Assembly (NCBI GenBank): GCA_963783835.1
Contig: CAWAOX010000015.1
Span: 124,001 to 188,000 of the forward strand
Length of the DNA stretch: 64,000 nt
Source of the DNA: CAIQPS01 sp963783835
Lineage (GTDB): Bacteria; Actinomycetota; Thermoleophilia; RBG-16-64-13
Reading direction: 5' to 3'
Shown in pieces: positions 42,317 through 49,927 of this stretch (within the stretch, counting starts at the first letter, position 1; the number at the start of each line of letters is the position of its first letter). A model generated the notes under the pieces. That model did not search any database. It was not told the DNA's origin and saw nothing but the letters and a program-made list of their open reading frames with translations. The translations under genes were made by a program, and so were the position numbers.

Positions 42317-43189
42317 ATGGACTGGTTAAACGCTGCTGTCCAGGGCATTCTCCTAGGCGGCCTCTATTCTCTGTTTGCCGTCGGCCTCTCGCTGGTGTTC
42401 GGTACCATGCGGCTGACGAACCTCGCACACGGCGACTTGACCATTCTCCCGGCATACGTCGCCCTGATGCTGGTCAACGCGTTTCAATTCAACCCCTTCT
42501 ACTCCATCCCCATCACGATGGTGATCATGTTCATCGTCGGCTATCTACTGCAAACGGGACTTCTGAACTTCGTTGTAGGCAAGGGCGATGTCGCCGGGGT
42601 AATCGTGACCTTTGGGATCTCGATGGTGCTCCAGAACGCCTTGCTGCTCGCATTCACCGCCAACTCGCAGGGTCTTGACGCGGGAAGGGTCGAGAACCTC
42701 AGCATCAAGATCAACGACAGGCTGGCAGTCGGTTGGCTTCCCCTGATCATCTTCCTCATGGCGATCGTTGTCATCACGGTGCTGCAGACCTATATGGGCC
42801 GGACCAAGATGGGCCGCGCATTCCGCGCCGTCTCCGACGACACGGAAGCGGCTCGTCTGATGGGCATCAACACCAAGCACATCTGGGCCATGGCCATGGG
42901 CGTCGCGCTACTGATCGGCGCCATCGGCGGTGTGATGATGGGCATCCGTACCACGTTTGATCCCCTCCTTGGTAGCCAGCGCCTCATCTTCGCGTTCGAG
43001 GCCGTCATCATCGGCGGCATGGGCTCGGGCTGGGGGACTCTCCTTGGAGGCGTCATCCTTGGGCTCTCCCAGACCCTGGGTGCCCAGGCGTTCGGCTCGG
43101 CGTGGTCCATCCTGGTGGGGCATCTGGTCTTCGTGATCGTCCTCGCCTTTAGACCGCAAGGCCTGCTGCCAAAGACGGTGACGGCATGA
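42317..43189 (+). CDS. livH: Branched-chain-type ABC transporter permease LivH
   Basis: A 290-residue membrane protein with about eight hydrophobic segments. It starts MDWLNAAVQGILLGGLYSLFAVGLSLVFG and contains LAHGDL and AVSDDTEAARLMGIN, the cytoplasmic loop that contacts the ATPases in LivH. The C-terminal LAFRPQGLLPK is typical. Overlaps livM by ATGA. Confidence 0.95.
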   Translation: MDWLNAAVQGILLGGLYSLFAVGLSLVFGTMRLTNLAHGDLTILPAYVALMLVNAFQFNPFYSIPITMVIMFIVGYLLQTGLLNFVVGKGDVAGVIVTFGISMVLQNALLLAFTANSQGLDAGRVENLSIKINDRLAVGWLPLIIFLMAIVVITVLQTYMGRTKMGRAFRAVSDDTEAARLMGINTKHIWAMAMGVALLIGAIGGVMMGIRTTFDPLLGSQRLIFAFEAVIIGGMGSGWGTLLGGVILGLSQTLGAQAFGSAWSILVGHLVFVIVLAFRPQGLLPKTVTA

Positions 43190-44250
43190 CAACGGCAACC
43201 ACAGCTCCATTGGAAGGTAAGCGGTACCAGGTATGGGTCGCGAACCGCACCAACCTCATGGTTGGCATCTTCGGACTCCTGATCGTCATCGTCCTTGTGC
43301 TCTTCCCGCTGTTCGGTGGGATCCCCTGGACCCGCCGGCTGGTGGACTTCTTCACCCTGCTGGCGCTGGCCCAGTTCTGGAACCTGATGCTGGGCTACGC
43401 AGGCCTCATCTCGGTGGGGCAGCAGGGTTACATCGGCATCGGCTCCTACACCTTGTGGCTGTTTGCCGACGTATTGCACATCAGTCCATTCATCGGCGTG
43501 ATCTTCGCGGCCATCGGCGGGGCTATCATCGCTCTTCCGGCGGCGAAACTGGTCTTCAAGCTGAAGGGCGGCTATCTGGCCATCGGCACCTGGGTCATCG
43601 CGGAGATCCTGCGATTGATAGTCGCCAACATCAAGCGAACGGGCGGTGGCTCGGGGATAACCATCCAGGCGGCCACGAAGCTCGGCACCGAGGTACGGGT
43701 GCCGGGAAGCTACTGGTGGGCACTGGCCGCTTCCCTCATCGCCATAGGCTTCACGTATATCCTGCTGCGCTCCCGTACCGGCCTTGGTCTCAAAGCCATC
43801 CGGGATAACGACCTGGCCGCCGAGAGCACCGGTGTGAACCTGTGGCGGATGAAGCTATACACCTACGTCATCGCCGGCGCGGGCTGCGCGATGGTAGGCG
43901 CCATCGTGGCCATCCACCTTCTGCGGGTCCAGCCGGCAGCCGCCTTCTCTGTCAACTGGACGGGGTACCTGATCTTCATCACGGTCATCGGCGGTATCGG
44001 CACCTTGGAGGGGCCGATCATCGGTACGCTCATCTACTTTGTGCTCCGTGAAACGACGAGTAAGTACGGCGAGTGGTATTTCATCGTTCTCGGCCTGCTG
44101 GCGATCATCGTCACGGTCTGGAGCCCGGCTGGAATCTACGGTTTCGTTGTCAAGAGGTGGAACTTCTTCGTGTTCCCGCTGCAGCGGAAAGTGCGATTGT
44201 TCGGAGCTGGGAAGGAGCCCACCGAGGTCGTGGCCGAGACCGAAGCCTAG
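43186..44250 (+). CDS. livM: Branched-chain-type ABC transporter permease LivM
   Basis: A 354-residue membrane protein, with an N-terminal extension of about 35 residues, then about nine hydrophobic segments. AGLISVGQQGYIGIGSY, ALRSRTGLGLKAIRDNDLAAESTG-like coupling loop (LRSRTGLGLKAIRDND) and VIGGIGTLEGPIIG are the LivM landmarks. The C-terminal tail is cytoplasmic and basic. Last gene of the importer; a hairpin follows. Confidence 0.95.
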   Translation: MTTATTAPLEGKRYQVWVANRTNLMVGIFGLLIVIVLVLFPLFGGIPWTRRLVDFFTLLALAQFWNLMLGYAGLISVGQQGYIGIGSYTLWLFADVLHISPFIGVIFAAIGGAIIALPAAKLVFKLKGGYLAIGTWVIAEILRLIVANIKRTGGGSGITIQAATKLGTEVRVPGSYWWALAASLIAIGFTYILLRSRTGLGLKAIRDNDLAAESTGVNLWRMKLYTYVIAGAGCAMVGAIVAIHLLRVQPAAAFSVNWTGYLIFITVIGGIGTLEGPIIGTLIYFVLRETTSKYGEWYFIVLGLLAIIVTVWSPAGIYGFVVKRWNFFVFPLQRKVRLFGAGKEPTEVVAETEA

Positions 44251-44280
44251 CGCGCCGCGCATCTCCACAGAGAGCAGTGC

Positions 44281-44314
44281 AAGAAGAGGCCGCCCTTCGG
44301 GGTGGCCTCTTCTT
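44281..44314 (+). terminator. Terminator of the liv operon
   Basis: AAGAAGAGGCC / GGCCTCTTCTT (11 pairs) with inner GCCC-TTC-GGGG pairing. It ends in CTTCTT with little T-run, 31 bases after livM. Confidence 0.72.
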
Positions 44315-44364
44315 CTAGTGCCACACCCCGCCTCTTGTCCCGTGCCATGCCCGCCTCGCCCCTC

Positions 44365-44394
44365 TTGCCACCCGAGCCGCCGCAGTGCTATCGT
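44365..44394 (+). promoter_or_regulatory. Candidate promoter of iclR-2
   Basis: TTGCCA (44365-44370; five of six -35 bases), 18 bases, TATCGT (44389-44394; four of six -10 bases). The tandem operators begin 8 bases downstream, covering the transcription start. Confidence 0.48.
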
Positions 44395-44401
44395 GGGCCT
44401 A

Positions 44402-44436
44402 TTCCGCAGAACGGTCTGACGTTCCGCTGCATGGAA
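44402..44436. promoter_or_regulatory. Tandem IclR-type operators before iclR-2
   Basis: TTCCGCAGAACGGTC (44402-44416) and TTCCGCTGCATGGAA (44422-44436), 20 bases apart centre to centre, the same phasing as at 17832/17852 and 22387/22407. Suggests autoregulation. Confidence 0.58.
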
Positions 44437-44506
44437 AACCTGCTCCCGCGCTCGACGGGCGTTGGGCGAAGTGGGCTGTAGGTCCGAGGGCGAAAAGGGG
44501 AATGCT

Positions 44507-45322
44507 ATGACGGGACCCGCCGACCAGCCAGTCGGAGTGGATGATTCAGATGTGAACGTTCGCGCCGTTGTCCGGGCCGTTTCGATACTGGAGCAGTTCA
44601 ACCTGGAGCGGCCGGAGCTCAATCTGACCGAGATCAGCGCGGCGATCGGGCTGAGCAAGAGCACCACTCACAGGCTTCTGGGCACTCTCGAATCGACCGA
44701 GATGGTCGAGTTCGACAAGCGAACTGGGCATTACCGGCTTGGCCTCAGGGTGTTCCGGCTCGGCAGCGTCGTCGCCAAAAGCATGGAATTGGTCAAGCAG
44801 GGCGACCCCCTGTTGGCCGCCACCGCGGAGGAGACAAGCGAAACGGCCTTCCTGGTGCTTGCGGATGGCAACGAGGCTCTTTGCCTGCGTCGCTTCGATG
44901 GTAGTCACCAGATACGGGTGCTCTATCTCGAACCGGGCAGGCACTCCGTTTTCAACTGCGGCGCGGCGCAGCGCGTGCTTCTCGCGCATCTGCCCGATAG
45001 CCGGTGGGAAGAAGTCGTCGAAGGACACGTCCGCCGCTTGACACAGTATTCTCTGGTCTCGCGGGACGAACTCGAGCGCGACCGCCGCGAGATACGAGAG
45101 CGTGGGTATTCGGTGAGTTGGGAGGACGTGACCCTGCATGCCTGCGCGCTCGGCGCTCCGGTCCGGGATGCCGGCGGAGTCGTCGTGGCCGCGGTGAGCA
45201 TCTCTGGGATCGTCCAACGCTTCTCCGCAGAGCGGCTGCCCGGTCTTATCCGCAGCGTGATGAGACTGGGGGACGATCTGTCGCGCCGGCTGGGCTACCT
45301 GTCTCGAGACACGGAGCAGTAG
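44507..45322 (+). CDS. IclR-family transcriptional regulator 2
   Basis: A 271-residue IclR regulator: winged helix at about 18-80 (VRAVVRAVSILEQF, LTEISAAIGLSKSTTHRLLGTLE) and an effector domain to about 260 (LREL-type dimer region, GAAQRVLLAHLPD, ISGIVQRF). The ATG at 44507 follows AAAAGGGGAA. It is separated from the liv operon by a terminator and has its own promoter overlapped by two operator-like repeats, so it is the better candidate for the regulator that binds the repeats throughout the island. The likely effector is a polyphenol or intermediate; not determinable here. Confidence 0.93.
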   Translation: MTGPADQPVGVDDSDVNVRAVVRAVSILEQFNLERPELNLTEISAAIGLSKSTTHRLLGTLESTEMVEFDKRTGHYRLGLRVFRLGSVVAKSMELVKQGDPLLAATAEETSETAFLVLADGNEALCLRRFDGSHQIRVLYLEPGRHSVFNCGAAQRVLLAHLPDSRWEEVVEGHVRRLTQYSLVSRDELERDRREIRERGYSVSWEDVTLHACALGAPVRDAGGVVVAAVSISGIVQRFSAERLPGLIRSVMRLGDDLSRRLGYLSRDTEQ

Positions 45323-45365
45323 CGGGGATCGCGGCCGTGCCGGCGGACGCCTGCTCTCGCCGCCG

Positions 45366-46583
45366 CTACCCGGCGAGTCTTGCAGGCTGCTCCATGAGAT
45401 CGCGGATCTTGCTCAAGAAGCGGGCCGACGGCGCTCCGTCCAGTATCCGATGATCCGTGGTCAGCGAGAGCGCGAGCATGCGGCGTTTCACCACCTCGTC
45501 CCGCTGGAAGACGGGGGTGGCGACGATCGCGCCCACGCCGAGGATGGCGGCCTGCGGTGGCACGATGATCGGGTTGAAGCTCTCCACCCCAAGGGGGGCC
45601 AAGCTGGTGATGGTGAACGTGCCTCCGGCGTAGTCGTCGGGCCCCAGCCTGCCTGTGCGCGCTCCTGTTATCAGCCGGTCGAGTTCGGCGGCGGTCGCCC
45701 AGATGTCCAGTCGGTCGGCGTCATGCACGACGGGGATCACCAGTCCCCGCTCCTGCAGGTCTACGGCCACCGCTATGTTCACCTGGGGCAGAAGCCGGAT
45801 GCCCTCGCCCTCCACCCACTGCGAGTTCACCGGGGGGAAGGCGGCCAGAGCGAGCGCGGCTGCTCTGACCAGCAGCGCATCGAGCGACACTGCCGTGTGT
45901 TTGTCGCCCGAACTCGTCTTGAGCCCGCGGCGGAAGGCCATGGCCTCGGTAACGTCGCAGCGCAGGGTGTACGTCACCTGGGGAATGGTGGTGGCGGACA
46001 ACGTCATCCGGTCGGCGATGATCCGGCGGGTCCTGCTAAGTGGCATGATCTGCAACTGCGAAGGCTCAGGAGACATGGCGAGCACGTCCTTTTCTGTGAG
46101 GCGTTTGGAGCCGGTGGTCGCCGCGGTCAGGTCGATACCGAGAGTCCGGGCGCGGGCGCGAGCCCGCGGGGAGGCGAGGATCCGGTTGGGCGCAGGGGCA
46201 GAGTCCTCGTCCGGAGGGGCAGGAGTCCTGGTCGCCTGCGGCTGGGTCGGCCGGCCCGCGGCGGGATCCACTTCCCGCTGGGCCGCTTCTGACTGCCCCT
46301 CGATGCCGCCGCCAAGGGCCGCCGGGATGCGTTTCATGTCCTCCGCCGTCTCGGCGAGATAGGCTATCACCTGTCCCACCGCGACGGTCTCACCCTCATC
46401 GCTGAGGATGCGGGCTAGTATGCCTGCGGCCGGGGAGGGAGCATCGGAGGTCGCCTTGTCGGTCTCCACCATGAAGAGCGGCTCGCCGGCCGCTACCTCG
46501 TCGCCCACCTCTTTCAGCCAGGTGACGATCGTTCCCTGCTCCATCGTCAGCCCCAGGACGGGCATCGTTATATCGAGGATCAC
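45366..46583 (-). CDS. Dihydrolipoamide acyltransferase (E2) of a 2-oxoacid/acetoin dehydrogenase complex
   Basis: A 405-residue E2 subunit: an N-terminal lipoyl domain (PVLGLTMEQGTIVTWLKEVG, lipoylated Lys43 in ETDKATSD), a Pro/Ala linker, a peripheral-subunit-binding domain (about 135-170; ASPRARARARTLGIDL) and a catalytic domain with DHRILDGA near the end (His and Asp for acyl transfer to CoA). The GTG start at 46583 overlaps the E1beta stop. It completes an E1alpha-E1beta-E2 operon; E3 (dihydrolipoamide dehydrogenase) is not in the window and must be supplied elsewhere. Acetoin or pyruvate is the likely substrate; a branched-chain acid is possible. Confidence 0.9.
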   Translation of the reverse strand: MILDITMPVLGLTMEQGTIVTWLKEVGDEVAAGEPLFMVETDKATSDAPSPAAGILARILSDEGETVAVGQVIAYLAETAEDMKRIPAALGGGIEGQSEAAQREVDPAAGRPTQPQATRTPAPPDEDSAPAPNRILASPRARARARTLGIDLTAATTGSKRLTEKDVLAMSPEPSQLQIMPLSRTRRIIADRMTLSATTIPQVTYTLRCDVTEAMAFRRGLKTSSGDKHTAVSLDALLVRAAALALAAFPPVNSQWVEGEGIRLLPQVNIAVAVDLQERGLVIPVVHDADRLDIWATAAELDRLITGARTGRLGPDDYAGGTFTITSLAPLGVESFNPIIVPPQAAILGVGAIVATPVFQRDEVVKRRMLALSLTTDHRILDGAPSARFLSKIRDLMEQPARLAG

Positions 46584-47599
46584 TGTTTCCCACCTCCGGA
46601 TGGGGGCAGGCCGCGCACCAGACGGCGGGCGGCCTCCACGATATCTTCGGTCTGGGGGATGACGGCCGCTTCGAGCCCCAGATTGTAGGGGATGGGCACG
46701 TTTTTGCCGCAGACTCTCGCGGGCGGTGCATCGAAGTAGTCGAACGCGTCCTCCAGCGCGCACGCCACGATCTCCGCTCCGACGCCGGCCCTCTCCGGTG
46801 CTTGGTGAGTCACGAGGAGCCGGCCGGTCTTCACGATAGAACGGGCCACGGTCTGGCGATCGTAGGGGACGAGGGTGCGCGGGTCGATGACCTCCAACTC
46901 TATCCCGTCGGTTGCCAGGATCTCCGCGGCCTCCAGCGCCTTTTGGTTCATTATCGAGATGCCCACGCACGTGACGTCTCCGCCCTCTCGCAGGACCGCG
47001 GCCTGCCCGAAGGGCACCGTGTAGTCGCTCTCGGGCACCGGCCCGCTCACCCCGTAGAGCAACTTGTGTTCCAGAAAGACCACTGGGTCGTTGCTGCGGA
47101 TGGCGGTCTTCAGCAGTCCTTTGGCATCGTAAGGCGTGCTGGGGAGGGCCACCGTCAGGCCCGGAGTATGGGTGAACCAGGCCTCCAGGCTCTGGGAGTG
47201 CTGAGGCCCGTTACCCCGCCCGGCGCCCTGCTGGGCGCGGATGACGAGGGGAACGTCCACTCCGCCGCCGAGCATCCAGCGGATCTTCGCAGCCTGGTTG
47301 CAGATCTGGTCCATCGCCAGCATCGAAAAATCGATGTACATATATTCGATGACCGGACGCAGACCGGCGAGGGCCGCCCCCAGGCCCACCCCGGTGAAGC
47401 CGGCCTCAGAGATCGGCGTATCGCGGACGCGATCCGTCCCGAACTCCTCGAGAAGTCCGCGCGTGACTCCAAAAACGCCGCCACCTCCCCAGACGGCTAT
47501 GTCTTCGCCCATGAGCATGACCGCCGGGTCGCGCGACATCTCCTCGCGCAAGGCCTCGTTCAGCGCCTGGGCATAGGTGAGGGAACGCGGCTCGCTCAT
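46580..47599 (-). CDS. 2-oxoacid/acetoin dehydrogenase E1 component, beta subunit
   Basis: A 339-residue transketolase-like E1beta. It has LTYAQALNEALREEM, MLMGEDIAVWGGGGVFGVTRGL, DTPISEAGFTGVGLGAALAG, and a C-terminal domain with EVIDPRTLVPYD. With E1alpha it binds thiamine diphosphate and decarboxylates the substrate. ATG start overlaps the E1alpha stop, stop overlaps the E2 start, both by 4 bases. Confidence 0.93.
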   Translation of the reverse strand: MSEPRSLTYAQALNEALREEMSRDPAVMLMGEDIAVWGGGGVFGVTRGLLEEFGTDRVRDTPISEAGFTGVGLGAALAGLRPVIEYMYIDFSMLAMDQICNQAAKIRWMLGGGVDVPLVIRAQQGAGRGNGPQHSQSLEAWFTHTPGLTVALPSTPYDAKGLLKTAIRSNDPVVFLEHKLLYGVSGPVPESDYTVPFGQAAVLREGGDVTCVGISIMNQKALEAAEILATDGIELEVIDPRTLVPYDRQTVARSIVKTGRLLVTHQAPERAGVGAEIVACALEDAFDYFDAPPARVCGKNVPIPYNLGLEAAVIPQTEDIVEAARRLVRGLPPSGGGKQ

Positions 47600-48645
47600 G
47601 AGAAGAGACCCTCCATGACGGTGGCGGCCTCGGGCTCGGGGCTCGCTTCCCCGTAGTCGACGGCCGCCTTGACAGAGGCCGCCGTCTCCCGGGTCCACGC
47701 CTCGAGTTCGGAAGCCGACGCTATGCCCCGTTCCACCAGCAGACGCCCGTAGTTGGGGATCGGGTCGAGTTGCCGCCAGAGGAGCGGCTCATCCTTGTCG
47801 CGGTAGGTGAGCGGGTCGCCTACGTGATGGCCCAGGAACCGGTAGGTGTGTGCGATGACGTAGGTGGGGCCCTCTCCGCGCCGCGCGCGCTCGACGCCTT
47901 CCTTCACGCCCAGGAACACGTCGACGACGTCCATGCCGTCGCATTCGATGCCCGGTATGCCGTAGGCGGCGGGCCGTCCGAGGAAGCCGTCTTCTCCCAG
48001 GGCCAACATCTCGTCGACCGGTCCGCTCATGCCATAAAGGTTGTTCTCGCAGAGGAACACGCAGGGGAGTCTCCATATGGCGGCCAGGTTGGACACCTCG
48101 TGGAGGATGCCCTCGTTGAGAGCCCCGTCGCCGAAGAAACAGATGGTGACCCGGCCGCTGCCGAGCATCTGCGAGGCAAGAGCGGATCCCGCCGCTATGC
48201 CGATACCTCCGCCCACGATGCCATTCGCCCCGAGGATGCCTCGGCTCATGTCTGCTATGTGCATGGACCCACCCCGGCCGCGGCAGTAGCCGGTCACCTT
48301 GCCCATCAGTTCGGCCATGCAGATCTTCTCGTCGGCGCCTTTGGCGAGAACGTGGGCGTGGCCGCGATGGGTGGAGGAGATGTAATCGTCAGATCGGAGG
48401 GACCAGACAGCGCCGACCGCCACCGCTTCCTGGCCCTGATATGTGTGCGTGACCCCACGTATGCGGCCGGAACGGTACAGCGCGGCCGACTGTTCCTCGA
48501 ACTCCCGGATGAGACTCATCTTCTGGAACATCCCCACGAGGCGCTCCCTGGACAGTCCGGTGAGTCCCTCGAGGGTGGTGCCCTCCAGGCGGGCGACGGT
48601 CCGGGATAGCGGTTCGCGGGGTGGTCTTTTCAGCGATCTCGCCAT
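47596..48645 (-). CDS. 2-oxoacid/acetoin dehydrogenase E1 component, alpha subunit
   Basis: A 349-residue E1alpha with STHRGHAHVLAKGAD and GRGGSMHIAD (substrate and regulatory loop regions) and the thiamine-diphosphate motif GDGALNEGILHEVSNLAAIW...ENN. The sequence style is closest to acetoin dehydrogenase AcoA and pyruvate dehydrogenase E1alpha. First gene of the minus-strand operon; about 148 bases separate it from the divergent GntR/PBP regulator, which could control it. Confidence 0.93.
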   Translation of the reverse strand: MARSLKRPPREPLSRTVARLEGTTLEGLTGLSRERLVGMFQKMSLIREFEEQSAALYRSGRIRGVTHTYQGQEAVAVGAVWSLRSDDYISSTHRGHAHVLAKGADEKICMAELMGKVTGYCRGRGGSMHIADMSRGILGANGIVGGGIGIAAGSALASQMLGSGRVTICFFGDGALNEGILHEVSNLAAIWRLPCVFLCENNLYGMSGPVDEMLALGEDGFLGRPAAYGIPGIECDGMDVVDVFLGVKEGVERARRGEGPTYVIAHTYRFLGHHVGDPLTYRDKDEPLLWRQLDPIPNYGRLLVERGIASASELEAWTRETAASVKAAVDYGEASPEPEAATVMEGLFS

Positions 48646-48793
48646 GAGGTCTCCTGGGGCGCATTGCAGACGGGCGGCAATGATAGTGAGTCGTGCCCGA
48701 GGGTGTCAACCCGGGACCCGGTGTATGCTTAAATACAGGATCGGGCCGGTTGCCGAGAGCGAGTAATCTAACGCCCCGCCAGGCGAGGTTCTT

Positions 48794-49927
48794 ATGGCCG
48801 AGCGCGAGAGCTTCGTCTATCTAGAGATCGCCGAGACGATGCGGCGGCTCATCGTCGCCGGTGAGTTGTCCCCCGGGGATCGTCTTCCCCCGGTCCGGGA
48901 GCTCGCCGAGCGCTGGAAGTGCACTCCCAACACAGTGAGCCGGGCCTATTCGCTCCTCGGACGGGAGGGTCTTGTCTCCGCCCACCGTGGGGGCGGCACT
49001 CGGGTCTCTTCGCGAACCGGTTTTTCCGGTCTCCTTGCGCCCCCTGAATGGCAGTGGGCCGATCTCGTCAACCGGGCCGAGAGCTATCTGCTCGAAGCGA
49101 TAGGACTGGGCCACAGCCCCGGACACGCCGAGGCCGCCCTCGCTGCCGCGATCGCGCGCTGGCAGGAGGTGCGGAAGACAAGGCCTGCTCTTGCAGGCAA
49201 GGAGGTGTCTCCCTCGGTCCCCACGGCCATCCGCTTCGCCGGGAGCCACGATCTCTCGGTGGAGTTGCTTGCAAGGCTGCTGTCCGAGCGCGCCGCCCCG
49301 GTGATCTTGACCACCGATTTCATCGGAAGCCTGGGCGGGCTCATGGCCGTGGCGCGGGGCGAAGCGGACATCGCCGGGGCGCACCTGTGGGATGAGGCGA
49401 CGGGCCAGTACAACATCCCCTTCGTGCAGAAGGTCCTTCCCAACCGTCCGGTGGTCCTGCTCAATCTGGTCAAGCGCCTGCAAGGCTTCATCGTTCCTCC
49501 TGGCAACCCTCAAGGACTGCACCAGATCGCCGATCTGTCCCGGCCGGGGATGTCGTTCGTCAACCGCCAGCCGGGGTCGGGAACGAGGGTCTGGCTCGAC
49601 GTGCAGCTGAAGCAAGCGGGGGTGGATCCGGCCCGGATCACCGGATACGACTGGGAGGAGACGACCCACACGGGGGTGGCCCGCGCTGTGGCCGAAGGGA
49701 GAGCGACGGCCGGGCTGGGCATCCAGGCGGCCGCCGGCGCCTATGGATTGGAGTTCGTCCGGCTGGGCGAGGAGCGCTATGACCTGGTTGTGCCCGGCGA
49801 GCGGTGGGACGAGGCGCCCCTCCAAGCGTTGCGCTCGGTCGTCGGCTCGTCGCCGTTCAAGGAGGCCCTCACCGCGCTCGGCGGCTATGAAGTCTCCCAG
49901 ACCGGGGAAGAGACCCGGCTCGAGTGA
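48794..49927 (+). CDS. GntR-type regulator fused to a periplasmic-binding-like (molybdate-type) domain
   Basis: A 377-residue two-domain regulator. Residues about 5-75 are a GntR winged helix (VYLEIAETMRRLIVAGELSPGDRLPPVRELA). Residues about 145-345 resemble the cytoplasmic PBP-like domain found fused to regulators and molybdopterin proteins (FAGSHDLSVELLARLL, GGLMAVARGEADIAGAHLWD, NRQPGSGTRVWLD, GVARAVAEGRATAGLGI). In that family the domain is related to molybdate/tungstate-binding proteins. With several molybdenum enzymes nearby, an oxyanion-sensing role is attractive but unproven. Divergent from the E1/E2 operon; its stop overlaps the longest polA frame (GTGA). Confidence 0.85.
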   Translation: MAERESFVYLEIAETMRRLIVAGELSPGDRLPPVRELAERWKCTPNTVSRAYSLLGREGLVSAHRGGGTRVSSRTGFSGLLAPPEWQWADLVNRAESYLLEAIGLGHSPGHAEAALAAAIARWQEVRKTRPALAGKEVSPSVPTAIRFAGSHDLSVELLARLLSERAAPVILTTDFIGSLGGLMAVARGEADIAGAHLWDEATGQYNIPFVQKVLPNRPVVLLNLVKRLQGFIVPPGNPQGLHQIADLSRPGMSFVNRQPGSGTRVWLDVQLKQAGVDPARITGYDWEETTHTGVARAVAEGRATAGLGIQAAAGAYGLEFVRLGEERYDLVVPGERWDEAPLQALRSVVGSSPFKEALTALGGYEVSQTGEETRLE

